Of a stretch of DNA of 46,605 nucleotides, positions 9,595 to 18,309 are shown in pieces (position 1 is the stretch's first letter; each line of letters begins with the position of its first letter). The position numbers and the translations under genes were made by a program. The notes beneath the pieces were generated by a model that ran no database searches, was not told where the DNA came from, and saw only the letters and a list, made by a program, of their open reading frames with translations. Source of the stretch: Campylobacter majalis (lineage in GTDB: Bacteria > Campylobacterota > Campylobacteria > Campylobacterales > Campylobacteraceae); NCBI RefSeq assembly GCF_905120465.1, contig NZ_CAJHOF010000016.1:1-46605 (forward strand), written 5' to 3'.

Positions 9595-10323
9595 TTACTC
9601 TAAAAGCTTAAAGTCTTTACCAAGATAGTGCGTTCTGACATTTTTATCATTTGCTACATCATCGGCACTACCACTAGCTAGTAACGAACCATCCTTGATA
9701 ACATATGCACGATCACATATAGCCAGGGTTTCTCTTACATTATGATCTGTTATTAAAACCCCTATTCCAAGTTTTTTTAGATCCTTTACTATACTTTGTA
9801 TGTCACTTACTGCTATTGGATCAACTCCAGCAAATGGTTCATCAAGAAGTAAAAATTTAGGCGTTATCATAAGACTTCTAGCTATCTCACATCTACGTCT
9901 TTCGCCACCGCTAAGGCTTACACCCTTTCGTTCTCTAATAGGCTCTATGTTTAAGAGCTCAAGCATTTCATCTACTTTTTTTGCACATGTGTTTTTATCT
10001 TTATAGATTAACTCAGCTCCTAAAAGTAGATTTTCTTCAACGCTTAAGTCTTTAAAAATGCTTGATTCTTGCGGTAAGTAACCTATGCCCATAGTCGCTC
10101 TTTTATGAAGTGCTATAGATGTGACGTCCTTTTCATCTAGATATACGCCACCAGAGCTAGGACTTATAAGCCCACATATCATATAAAAAGTAGTTGTTTT
10201 ACCAGCACCGTTTGGACCAAGCAATCCAACAACTTCACCACTGCTTATTTCTAAAGATATACCTTTTATGATTTGCGTTTTTTTAATCGTTTTTGTTAAT
10301 TCTTTTACTTGTAATTTATGCAC
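9595..10323 (-). CDS. lptB: LPS export ABC transporter ATP-binding protein LptB
   Basis: LptB is the cytoplasmic ATPase that powers lipo-oligosaccharide extraction by LptFG. Visible motifs are Walker A GPNGAGKTT (36-44), signature LSGGERRRCEIAR, Walker B FLLLDEPFAGVDP and the switch His in ITDHNV. The assignment over a generic ABC ATPase rests on the FAGVDP sequence, the roughly 240-residue length and the rpoN linkage. I place the start at GTG 10323, which overlaps the tsaE stop and has GAGG 6 nt upstream; an ATG at 10350 is possible but would overlap tsaE more. Confidence 0.9.
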   Translation of the reverse strand: MHKLQVKELTKTIKKTQIIKGISLEISSGEVVGLLGPNGAGKTTTFYMICGLISPSSGGVYLDEKDVTSIALHKRATMGIGYLPQESSIFKDLSVEENLLLGAELIYKDKNTCAKKVDEMLELLNIEPIRERKGVSLSGGERRRCEIARSLMITPKFLLLDEPFAGVDPIAVSDIQSIVKDLKKLGIGVLITDHNVRETLAICDRAYVIKDGSLLASGSADDVANDKNVRTHYLGKDFKLLE

Positions 10324-10723
10324 TTTCAACCTCGTAAGTTCTTGCATCATCTGTCTGAGTTATTATGATTTTAGTATATGGCAACTCGTATTTTTTAAGC
10401 AATCTTTCAAGTCTCTCATCGCCCCATTCAACGATATGCAAACCATCCTGAAATAAATTTTCAATTAAACCATTTTTTATCATGCCATCTAATCCATTTT
10501 GATATATATCATAGTGATATATTGTAAAATTTTCACCGATATAAGTTTGCATGATGCTAAATGTTGGAGATGTCACATTTTGATCTATTTTGTGATGCGA
10601 AACGATGTGCTTTGTAAGTGTTGTCTTGCCACTAGCCAAATCACCAACCAATAAAATAATGCCATCTTTTGGCAAATGTTTTACCAGCACATCTAACTCA
10701 TCTAAGCCAAGAGTAAATTTCAT
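10316..10723 (-). CDS. tsaE: tRNA t6A37 biosynthesis ATPase TsaE
   Basis: TsaE is the ATPase that works with TsaB and TsaD to form threonylcarbamoyladenosine at position 37 of ANN-decoding tRNAs. The 135-residue protein has P-loop GDLASGKTT (27-35), the family TSPTFSIMQTY switch motif, and HIVEWGDERL near the C-terminus. It overlaps both neighbours (the S4 protein by 4 bp, lptB by 8 bp), so it is part of one translationally coupled operon. Confidence 0.93.
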   Translation of the reverse strand: MKFTLGLDELDVLVKHLPKDGIILLVGDLASGKTTLTKHIVSHHKIDQNVTSPTFSIMQTYIGENFTIYHYDIYQNGLDGMIKNGLIENLFQDGLHIVEWGDERLERLLKKYELPYTKIIITQTDDARTYEVESA

Positions 10724-10965
10724 AGCTCTTTTACATACTCACTTTGTGCTATTTTTGGGATAGATTTAGTAGTAGGTATGGCTAACACCTCATAGCTTAC
10801 TTCACGAGTAATAAATTTTATAGTGATTTTATCCCCTATTTTAACATCCTTGCTTGGTTTTGCAACTACGCCGTTTATACTCACAACGCCACTTTTACAC
10901 ATATCTTCACTCACAGCTCTACGCTTTGTTATATTAACCACATTTAAATACTTATCCACTCTCAT
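10720..10965 (-). CDS. S4-domain RNA-binding protein (Hsp15/YbcJ-like)
   Basis: An 81-residue protein made almost entirely of one S4 domain: MRVDKYLNVVNITKRRAVSE, then GVVSINGVVAKPSKDVKIGD, the canonical alpha-L RNA-binding fold. Its size resembles Hsp15-type proteins that bind rRNA or stalled 50S subunits, but the exact role is unknown. It is first in the S4-tsaE-lptB-rpoN operon, an order I recall in C. jejuni (around Cj0667-Cj0670). Confidence 0.85.
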   Translation of the reverse strand: MRVDKYLNVVNITKRRAVSEDMCKSGVVSINGVVAKPSKDVKIGDKITIKFITREVSYEVLAIPTTKSIPKIAQSEYVKEL

Positions 10966-11037
10966 CTTTTAATTTTAACCAAAATTAGCTGAAAATTAAG
11001 CCAAGTTTTTAAAATCTATTGCATTATTGAGCATGAT

Positions 11038-11043
11038 TATAGT
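11038..11043 (+). promoter_or_regulatory. possible -10 box of the sugar transferase gene
   Basis: An extended-type box TGATTATAGT lies about 40 bp upstream of the TTG start at 11082. No -35 is clear. Confidence 0.4.
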
Positions 11044-11081
11044 AAAATGTCACACAATAAATAAATTAAAGCAGGTGATAA

Positions 11082-12023
11082 TTGTCATTATTAATTATTG
11101 GTAGCAAATACGACTTTGATAAGCTAGATATAAAAAGACTTAAAACAAAATTTAAAACAATAAGCTTCATAAACCATCAAGAAAATTTATCAAGACAAAC
11201 CAGAAAAGAGATAGAAAATCTCATAACAACAAAGCCGTATAAATACCTAGTTATCAACACAAAAGCACCAGTAGATAGCAAAATGATAAAATATCTCACG
11301 CTTTTGCAATTTCGTAAGCAACATAGAAAAATACACATCATTACGATAGAAAAACTACTAGAAAGATACTTAAAAAAATGCTACATCCCAGATGAAGATA
11401 GGGATCTAAATTTTCTAAACGATATAAAGCCTTATAATTTTGTGCAGCTGATTGTAAAGCGAATTGTTGATTATTTAGGTGCTAGTGTTTTATTTGTGGT
11501 GCATTTTTTTGTGAAATTTTATGTGAAAAAAAAGATAGATAAGCAGTCGCCGGGGGATATTTATTTTTCTCAAAAACGAGTTGGACTAAATAACAAAGAA
11601 TTTAATTGCATAAAATTTCGTTCCATGAGCCTTGATGCCGAAAAAAATGGTGCAAAATTTGCCAGTCAAAATGATGATAGGGTTTTTGAGTTTGGGAAAT
11701 TTATGCGAAAAACACGCATCGATGAGATACCGCAATGCATAAATGTGCTAAAAGGCGAAATGCACCTAATAGGTCCTCGCCCTGAGCGAAAATACTGGAT
11801 AGATCTGTTTGAAAAAGAGATCCCATACTACAACGAACGACATCTCGTTCGCCCTGGCATCACGGGCTGGGCACAGGTGAATTACCCATATGGCACAAAT
11901 GCGTATGATGCCAAACAAAAGCTAATGTATGATCTTTACTACATCAAACACTGGTCACTTTGGCTAGAAATTTTAACGATAGCTAAAACACTAGCCGTTG
12001 TGTTTGGGAAAAAAGGCAGATAG
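11082..12023 (+). CDS. undecaprenyl-phosphate sugar-1-phosphate transferase (WcaJ/PglC type)
   Basis: The C-terminal half is a bacterial sugar transferase domain (PF02397 type), which loads the first sugar phosphate onto undecaprenyl phosphate. Motifs are KRIVDYLGA before a hydrophobic membrane hairpin, FSQKRVGLNNKEFNCIKFRS, TRIDEIPQCINVLKGEMHLIG, the catalytic GPRPE and HLVRPGITGWAQVNYPYG. The first 140 residues look like a soluble domain before the membrane segment. The 313-residue form starts at TTG 11082 with AGG upstream. It is the only plus-strand gene at this edge of the glycan locus and is a good candidate to initiate the repeat unit. Sugar specificity cannot be read. Confidence 0.88.
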   Translation: MSLLIIGSKYDFDKLDIKRLKTKFKTISFINHQENLSRQTRKEIENLITTKPYKYLVINTKAPVDSKMIKYLTLLQFRKQHRKIHIITIEKLLERYLKKCYIPDEDRDLNFLNDIKPYNFVQLIVKRIVDYLGASVLFVVHFFVKFYVKKKIDKQSPGDIYFSQKRVGLNNKEFNCIKFRSMSLDAEKNGAKFASQNDDRVFEFGKFMRKTRIDEIPQCINVLKGEMHLIGPRPERKYWIDLFEKEIPYYNERHLVRPGITGWAQVNYPYGTNAYDAKQKLMYDLYYIKHWSLWLEILTIAKTLAVVFGKKGR

Positions 12024-12477
12024 ACAAGTATAGTAAATTTACTGTGTCCTTGAATGTTTTTGTAGTTTAATAATGTTTGTAAAAATGAAATACATTTTTA
12101 TTTTTACACAACTATGCTACGCTTCATAGCCTAACTTTACTTAGTCTGCATTACACCCTTTTTGACTTAAGAAGCTACTCCCACATCACTTTGGCTTTAC
12201 TTTTTTGCTTTGCTTTTTTACAGAAACATCACTTCGTGAGCGGTATTCTCTTAGCTTCGGTCGCTACCGTCGCCCTTTGGGCTTGAGAAATTTTATAAAA
12301 ACATTTTTTCTTCACAAAAACGCTACGCTTGTTTTAAAATTTTTTAAAAACCAATACAAAGCAAATTTTAACCTTATTTAAAAATACACATTCAAATTAA
12401 AAACATATGTTATCGTAAAAAAAATTAATAAAAAACACAAGATATTAAAGTTAAAATTAAACCAAAATCCAATAAAT
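12024..12477. other. 454-bp gene-free segment with short inverted repeats
   Basis: No convincing reading frame. It holds a 9-bp inverted repeat (TGTAAAAAT at 12078-12086 with its complement at 12100-12108), which could end the sugar transferase transcript. A small CTATG/CATAG hairpin lies at 12112-12129 and the word GCTACGCTT occurs twice (12116, 12322). A copy of a dispersed repeat is at about 12265-12295. Confidence 0.6.
12265..12295 (+). repeat. dispersed intergenic repeat, copy A
   Basis: The core from 12271 (CGCCCTTTGGGCTTGAGAAA and on to TTTTA) matches 40639-40663 at 22 of 25 positions. The part CTACC-TCGC-CTTTGGG also matches the reverse complement of about 40706-40724 at 16 of 18 positions. 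No coding potential. Confidence 0.5.
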
Positions 12478-13605
12478 TTACTCATTAAAAATTATCTTTA
12501 TAAGCTTTTGATTTTGTTTATAAACATCAAATTTCTCTTCTGCTATCTTTCTGCTTTCTGTGCCCATTTGGACTATTTTATCAGGATTTTGTATAAAATA
12601 TATCATTTTTTTCAGCCAAAATTTCACTATCACAAGGTGGCACCAAAAAGCCATTTACGCCATCTTCTACCGTTTCTTTGCATCCAACGCTATTAGTTGT
12701 GATAACAGCTCTTCCTATCGCCATAGCCTCTTGTGTGCTTCTTGGAACGCCTTCTTTATAATACGACGGCAAAACAAAAACTGAACTATTTGCAATATAC
12801 TCTTTTACGTTTTTAACAAAGCCGATAAACTCAATTGCTCCTGCTGCAACATGCTTTGCTATTTCATCTTTTTTAATTGAAAAAGGGTTATTCTCATCAA
12901 ATGATCCAAGTACATAAAATTTCACATATTTGTATTTTTCTTTAATGGCTTTTGCTGCTTGAATATATTCAAAAATTCCTTTTTCGGCAAGAAGTCTAGC
13001 TACAAATATAAAACTAACTGGATTAATTGGTGCAATTTGATAAGAAAATTTAGTCAAATCCACACCAATACCACCTAAAATATATATTTGCTTGGTTTTT
13101 ATGCCATACGCATTTATTAAATCATTTTTGTCATCTTTATTTAAAAACACCAATGCATCAAGCAAAGGTAAAGAAATTTTATATAAAATAACCTGGACAT
13201 ATTTTATAAGTTTAGTTTTAAAATTTACTCCATTTTATGCACAACAAAGGCATTGCCAAGTCCTTCAATCATGCCTACTGCTCGTTTTATTTTGCTAAAT
13301 TTTGAAGCTATGGCACTATAAATCACTGGTTTTACAAAAAAGCAAAATACAACATCTGGTTTATAATATTTTAAAATTTTACACAGCCCAATAAAGGCAA
13401 ATAGATCTTTTATCGGATTTAACCCTTTTGAGTTTAAAGAATAATCAATCGCTGTAGCACCAAGTTTGGCAATAACCGCTCTACTTTCATCGTCATAATC
13501 GCTACACAAACAAAATACTTCATGCTCTTTTACAAGCTCTAAAATCAACTCCTTTCTAAAATTTATCATCATGGAAGCAATACTTCCAATTATAAACACT
13601 TTCAC
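12478..13605 (-). pseudogene. family-4 glycosyltransferase (PglA-like), two frameshifts
   Basis: Read piecewise, this is a 375-residue GT4 transferase resembling C. jejuni PglA in length and in motifs such as VGMIEGLGNAF, LLDALVFLNKDD, the donor-site VFVLPSYYKEGVPRSTQEAMA and DGVNGFLVPP. The frame breaks at about 13231-13239 (one base missing in an A-run) and again at an A7 tract (12606-12612, one base too many). The N- and C-terminal parts share a frame, since total length is a multiple of three. Without both changes the end would be FNE then TAA at 12478. It is last in the operon. Sequencing error in homopolymers is possible. Confidence 0.82.
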
Positions 13606-13618
13606 TACTCTCCTTATA

Positions 13619-14431
13619 TTACTCTCTTAAAATCAAATAAATTCGTTTTATTATCGTTCGTGGCATAATTCTTATTGCAAATTTTATTGCCGCATTTAGC
13701 ACAAATTCATGAAATTTTAAAAATCTTACATCATATAATCTTTTAAGAAATTTAAACTCACATAGTGCATACTGCCCCCCCGCGCGACGATTTAACTGAC
13801 CTTGTCCTGCTCGCATTTTAACCAAAACTTCTTTCATATTATAAAATTTCATTTCTTGCATCATCATCTTAACCCACAAATAATAATCCTCAAAATAAAG
13901 CATTCTTTCATAACTATCAACAGCAAAAACAGAACTTTTTTTAAACATTACACTAGGATGATTTATAGGGTTTCTAAACTTTGCAAATTTTACTATCTCA
14001 TCGTGATTTTGCGGCACTTTTTTATAAGCATAAATACAATTTTCATCAGTGTCAAATTCTGCAACACAACCACCACATACATCAACATCATGTGTTTTAA
14101 AAAACTCGATTTGTTTTTCAAATCTATCTGGCACACTAACATCATCACTATCCATTCTGGCTACTAGCTCATATCTGCACTCATTAAGCCCTATACGCAA
14201 GGCATCTGCTAATCCAACATTACGCTCTAGTTTAACAACATTAAACATATCTTTTAAAGTATCTTGCCATTTTGATATGCACTCATACAATTCATCTGTA
14301 AGTATTCCATCGCATACTAATACAATCTGTGATGGCTTTACACTCTGGTCATGCCAAATGCTACTTAACGCCCTATCTAAAAAGCTAGATTGCTCTTTGT
14401 AATATACCGAGATCAAAACTGAAAATTTCAT
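13619..14431 (-). CDS. GT2 glycosyltransferase with internal G7 tract
   Basis: A 270-residue GT-A fold transferase. It opens with SVLISVYYKEQ, continues with a nucleotide-sugar region and has the metal-binding ARMDSDD motif. Later come FEDYYLWVKMM (the usual acceptor-side ED-LW motif) and AGQGQLNRRAGG. It resembles AmsE/LPS beta-galactosyltransferase-like proteins; sugar specificity is unknown. A G7 run (13775-13781, minus strand) encodes the RRAGGQ stretch and is in frame here. Its start overlaps the previous gene's stop by 4 bp. Confidence 0.85.
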   Translation of the reverse strand: MKFSVLISVYYKEQSSFLDRALSSIWHDQSVKPSQIVLVCDGILTDELYECISKWQDTLKDMFNVVKLERNVGLADALRIGLNECRYELVARMDSDDVSVPDRFEKQIEFFKTHDVDVCGGCVAEFDTDENCIYAYKKVPQNHDEIVKFAKFRNPINHPSVMFKKSSVFAVDSYERMLYFEDYYLWVKMMMQEMKFYNMKEVLVKMRAGQGQLNRRAGGQYALCEFKFLKRLYDVRFLKFHEFVLNAAIKFAIRIMPRTIIKRIYLILRE

Positions 14432-15417
14432 ATGTTTTTTAACAATCTATAAATTTTTCTAGCATATATCACAACAAAATCAAGACCAAAAAAGACGCTA
14501 GCAAAACAAATCTTTCTAAAAAACGACAAAGATTTGTTGTTAAAAATGTATTTTATATGATAAGCTTTTGGATTTATTTCGTTTATCATATTTTTAAAAT
14601 TTCCACTCGTTGCTGGGATGGCAACACTTAAAAGTCCCATATAAAAATACTCTTTTTTGCCTTCATCTATGCCATTTTTTTCAAAAAATTCATCAACTCG
14701 TCTTGATAAAATTTTATAGTCTCTAACCACATTTTTGCTAGTACTATTAAAAGTAAGTGATGTGTTGTTTGTCTTTCGGTAGTGATAAAATGCTTGATTT
14801 AAATGAGAAATTTTACTTGCATAAAAAAATAGCTGCAGATTTATAAACATATCTTCAGCATATTGAAAATCAGGAAAAACCACACTATCAAAAAGCTCTC
14901 TTTTACTTAGCTTATCCCAAACGCCAACACTAACATACATCGCCATTATATATAAAAAATACTTTTTAGCATCGGTTATATCACTTAGTGTGCTTACTCG
15001 TATATGTTTTTGATGCACTTGTGTTTTATTGTAATTTATAAAATTATCAGCACAAACTATATCAGCATCATCATCTTTTGCTTTTTGATACATACTGCTT
15101 ATCATATCAGGCTGGGTCCAATCATCACTATCGACAAACATGATATATTTTGCACTTGATGCATCAAATCCAGCCTTTCTAGTCTGCCCTAGTCCGATAT
15201 TTTTTGGGTTATTAATAATCCTTACATCATCTTTTCTGTTTGGATACATATCTATGACATCTTGTAAAATTTGCATACTATTATCAGGAGTGCAGTCATT
15301 TACAAAGATATATTCTATACTGTCATGATCTTGCTCAAACAAACTTACCGCACATTTTTGGATAAATTTCTCTACATTATAAACTGGAACTATTACACTA
15401 ACATCGTATTTTTTCAT
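14428..15417 (-). CDS. GT2 glycosyltransferase (paralogue 1)
   Basis: A 329-residue family-2 transferase: DVSVIVPVYNVEKFI at the N-terminus, FVNDCTPDNS, the catalytic metal site MFVDSDDWTQPD, and FPDFQYAEDMF in the acceptor half. The first 120 residues are nearly identical to those of the gene at 16425-17396, while the C-terminal halves differ. This suggests duplication or domain exchange that keeps the donor part and varies the acceptor part. The spot where the paralogue has a G9 tract reads ASSAKYIM here and has no tract, so this copy is not phase variable there. Confidence 0.88.
   Translation of the reverse strand: MKKYDVSVIVPVYNVEKFIQKCAVSLFEQDHDSIEYIFVNDCTPDNSMQILQDVIDMYPNRKDDVRIINNPKNIGLGQTRKAGFDASSAKYIMFVDSDDWTQPDMISSMYQKAKDDDADIVCADNFINYNKTQVHQKHIRVSTLSDITDAKKYFLYIMAMYVSVGVWDKLSKRELFDSVVFPDFQYAEDMFINLQLFFYASKISHLNQAFYHYRKTNNTSLTFNSTSKNVVRDYKILSRRVDEFFEKNGIDEGKKEYFYMGLLSVAIPATSGNFKNMINEINPKAYHIKYIFNNKSLSFFRKICFASVFFGLDFVVIYARKIYRLLKNI
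15052..15417 (-). repeat. 366-bp direct repeat, copy 1 (5' end of GT2 gene)
   Basis: Collinear with 17031-17396 without gaps and mostly identical, except for a diverged block (about 15133-15200) that corresponds to the G9-containing block of copy 2. Both copies are on the minus strand, about 2 kb apart. Confidence 0.85.
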
Positions 15418-15425
15418 ATCAAACC

Positions 15426-16431
15426 TTATTTTATCAATCTATAACAACGCCTTAAAAACTTATATGTTTTAATCCCAAAAGCAACCATAACAAACGCAAT
15501 AACTCTATGCCTGATCTCTACCTTAGTATCAATTAAAACAGACAAAGCCTTGCTCTTAAGCACTCTTTTAAGCGTAGCAAATATATCATCATCTATCGTA
15601 TCAAAACGCACAACAAAACCTATAACCACTAAAATAGCGTGGTAATTCAAAGCCTTAATTATATCTTTGCGATCTTTAAAATGCGTTTGCAAATCATCAA
15701 TTATGCCAAATATCTGCATCGAAGAAGCATTTAATTTAGAGTTTGTTATAGAATTATTTCTAATAGTATAAAAATAATCCACCCTATCACAAAATGCAAC
15801 CTTATCAACCCTATCTATAAGTAGCGGAATGGTCGCTAAATCTTCGTAAATTTTACCCTTTGGAAAACAAATATTATCAAAAAGGCATGTTTTGTAAATT
15901 TTACGCCAAGCATTTGGATTTAGATTGTCCGTGCAACGCAAAACCTTTTGCATGCATTCATCCTTACTATAGACAATAATACTATCATTTTCATCTATCG
16001 CTCTACCCCCCCCCCATCCTTGATAATCTTAAATTTTTATCGTCATTTATTTTCTCAAAATTTGTAATAGCTATATCACAGCCTGTTTTTTGAGACAAAT
16101 TTAATAAATTTTCGACATAATACCTGCTTACGCAATCATCACTATCAATAAATGTTATATACTCTCCTTTAGCCCTTTGGATGCCAAAATTTCTAGCATC
16201 ACTTAGTCCGCCATTTTCCTTATATATAAGCTCAACCCTATCATCTTCTTTGGCATACTGTTTGCATATGCAAGTGCTTCCATCGCTACTTCCATCATCA
16301 ACTAAAATGATTTGGATGTTTTTATAGGTTTGCGATATGATGCTATCTAAACAATTGACTAAATACTCTTTGACATTATAAACAGGAACTACAACAGAAA
16401 CTAACGTATTATTTTGATTACTCATCACCAA
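15426..16431 (-). CDS. phase-variable GT2 glycosyltransferase, OFF (G10)
   Basis: The 5' part (16431 to about 16003) encodes a classical GT2 domain: VSVVVPVYNVKEYLVNCLDS, ILVDDGSSDGS, YITFIDSDD. It then meets a G10 tract (16006-16015) and immediately a TAG. Removing one G joins MGGG to RAIDENDSIIVYSKDE and on to MQKVLRCTDNLNPNAW, giving one protein of about 334 residues ending at 15426. As read the gene is out of frame, with the acceptor half in the second fragment (restart possible at ATG 15953). Slipped-strand change of the tract would switch it. It overlaps the upstream GT2 by 7 bp. Confidence 0.88.
16006..16015 (-). repeat. G10 contingency tract
   Basis: Ten consecutive G on the minus strand inside a GT2 coding region. 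G9 or G12 would restore the frame; G10 leads to TAG directly after the tract. Confidence 0.95.
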
Positions 16432-17396
16432 ACCCTTAAAATTTTCCTTCTAAAATCCCTAATAAAAACAAATAATCTATCAAAACCAAAAAAAGGCAAT
16501 AAAAATACTACTTTTTTAAAAAAAGATAGATTTTGATTTTGCAAAATGACCAAATGAGTAATTTCATTATCTATACTTTTTATAATTTTTTTAAAATCCT
16601 TGTTAAAATAATACAAAACAACATTTACCGTTCTTACTCTATGATATTTAATATATGCTTCATAGATATTTTTTTGCTTTAAAAACTCACATACCACTAA
16701 ATACATCTGCTTTAAGTCCTTAAGTGTATCGTGTGATTTTTTAGTGGTTAAACTAGATGTGTTTGTTCTATTGTAATAATAAAATGCTTGTGGTGTGTAT
16801 GAAATTTTATTAGCATAGTAAAAAAGCTGCACCATTATATACACATCCTCCGCAAAGCAAAAATTAGGAAATTCTACAGTCTCAAAAAGCTTGTGTTTTA
16901 TTAGTTTATTTGGCATTGTAGCCCAAATCGCTCCACTTAAAACACCAACAAATTCATCCGCATCACTTAAATATACAAATGGCTCTTTTTTATGCACTTG
17001 TGCATCATTAGAGCACAAAAACATATCACAACAAACTATATCAGCATCATCATCTTTTGCTTTTTGATACATACTGCTTATCATATCAGGCTGGGTCCAA
17101 TCATCACTATCCATAAATAGCAAATACCCCCCCCCACAAGCTTTTAAGCCAACTTGCCTAGTCTTGCTTGAGCCGATATTTTCTGGATTATTAATAATCC
17201 TTACATCATCTTTTCTATTTGGATACTTATCTATGACATCTTGTAAAATCTGCATACTATTATCAGGAGTGCAGTCATTTACAAAGATATATTCTATACT
17301 GTCATGATCTTGCTCAAACAAACTTACCGCACATTTTTGGATAAATTTCTCTACATTATAAACTGGAACTATTACACTAACATCGTATTTTTTCAT
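16425..17396 (-). CDS. phase-variable GT2 glycosyltransferase, ON (G9; paralogue 2)
   Basis: A 323-residue family-2 transferase sharing its N-terminal third with the gene at 14428-15417, including VSVIVPVYNVEKFI and FVNDCTPDNS. A G9 tract (17127-17135) encodes the Gly-Gly-Gly of KACGGGYLLFMDSDDW, just before the catalytic DSDD site, and is in frame here. Loss or gain of one G would truncate the protein before the active site, so switching would be all-or-none. The C-terminal half (VEFPNFCFAEDVYI) is diverged from its paralogue. Acceptor unknown. Confidence 0.88.
   Translation of the reverse strand: MKKYDVSVIVPVYNVEKFIQKCAVSLFEQDHDSIEYIFVNDCTPDNSMQILQDVIDKYPNRKDDVRIINNPENIGSSKTRQVGLKACGGGYLLFMDSDDWTQPDMISSMYQKAKDDDADIVCCDMFLCSNDAQVHKKEPFVYLSDADEFVGVLSGAIWATMPNKLIKHKLFETVEFPNFCFAEDVYIMVQLFYYANKISYTPQAFYYYNRTNTSSLTTKKSHDTLKDLKQMYLVVCEFLKQKNIYEAYIKYHRVRTVNVVLYYFNKDFKKIIKSIDNEITHLVILQNQNLSFFKKVVFLLPFFGFDRLFVFIRDFRRKILRVW
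17031..17396 (-). repeat. 366-bp direct repeat, copy 2 (5' end of GT2 gene)
   Basis: Partner of 15052-15417. Recombination between the two would delete or duplicate the gene at 15426-16431 plus one hybrid GT2. Confidence 0.85.
17127..17135 (-). repeat. G9 contingency tract
   Basis: Nine consecutive G (minus strand) in frame within a GT2 gene, absent from the paralogue at the equivalent position. Confidence 0.95.
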
Positions 17397-17406
17397 AATT
17401 TACCTT

Positions 17407-18297
17407 TTAAAGTCTAAACTTTATATATGACAAAATTCCCTTAGTAAAACATATGAAATTTAATCTTAAAAATGCCATTATTATATATTTTATGCCAAGC
17501 CTTAATGTCAAAATAGCTTTAATGAGTTCAAACTGGCGTTGATTGTAAAGTTTTTGATTTAGAGCTTTATCTATAGACTTTATTATTTGATTTTTGTTTT
17601 GTAAAGCAAAACTATTAAAAGTTTCAATTGCGTCTTGTTTGAGTATTTTTAGTTTATCTTTAGAATGAGAAAGCGATGTGCTAACTACTCTATATCTAAG
17701 CACAATCTCATTAACATTGCCAAATTTAGCACCAAAGTTATACATCCTAGCCCACAAGTCTATATCTTCGGCTTTTTTATCTTGATACAAAAGATTGTTT
17801 TTTAAAAGAAATTCTGTTTTAATCACTACGCTTGGATGTGCAAATGCGATAGTGTTTGTCATGGCTATTGCAATTTCGTCTTTGGTTTTTGCAACGATAC
17901 TTATAGATATATCGCCGCCATTTTCATCCATATAAACAAAATCACCACCGCAAATATCTAAATTATTTTCTAGCATAAACTTAAGCTGAAGCTCCAAACG
18001 ATTATTTAAAGATATATCATCAGCATCCATTCTAGCTATAAATTTACCCTTAGATATCTTTATGCCCTCATTTAATGAATAAACGAGTCCTTTATTTTGC
18101 CTATTTATTAAAACTATTCTTTCATCTTGTTTTTTATACTTTTGTATTATATTTAAACTTTCATCACTTGAGCCGTCATTGATGATAATAAATTCAAAAT
18201 TTTTATATGTTTGATTTAAAATGCTCTGTATTGCTTCATCTAAATATTTTTGCGCATTATAAACAGGCATAACAACAGATATCAAAACATCACCCAT
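17407..18297 (-). CDS. GT2 glycosyltransferase
   Basis: A 296-residue family-2 transferase with SVVMPVYNAQKYLDEAIQS, IIINDGSSDES, the metal motif ARMDADD, NTIAFAHPSVVIKTEFLL and EDIDLWARMY. This is the AmsE-like subgroup, as is the gene at 13619. I start at ATG 18297 because GGGAG lies 6 nt upstream; a TTG four codons earlier has no such site. No G tract. It follows neuB by 12 bp in the operon. Confidence 0.87.
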   Translation of the reverse strand: MGDVLISVVMPVYNAQKYLDEAIQSILNQTYKNFEFIIINDGSSDESLNIIQKYKKQDERIVLINRQNKGLVYSLNEGIKISKGKFIARMDADDISLNNRLELQLKFMLENNLDICGGDFVYMDENGGDISISIVAKTKDEIAIAMTNTIAFAHPSVVIKTEFLLKNNLLYQDKKAEDIDLWARMYNFGAKFGNVNEIVLRYRVVSTSLSHSKDKLKILKQDAIETFNSFALQNKNQIIKSIDKALNQKLYNQRQFELIKAILTLRLGIKYIIMAFLRLNFICFTKGILSYIKFRL

Positions 18298-18309
18298 AAA
18301 ATCTCCCAA

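Noticed and set aside
12508-12784. Short plus-strand open frames under the family-4 transferase
   Set aside because: They are antisense to a clear protein family match and have poor starts.
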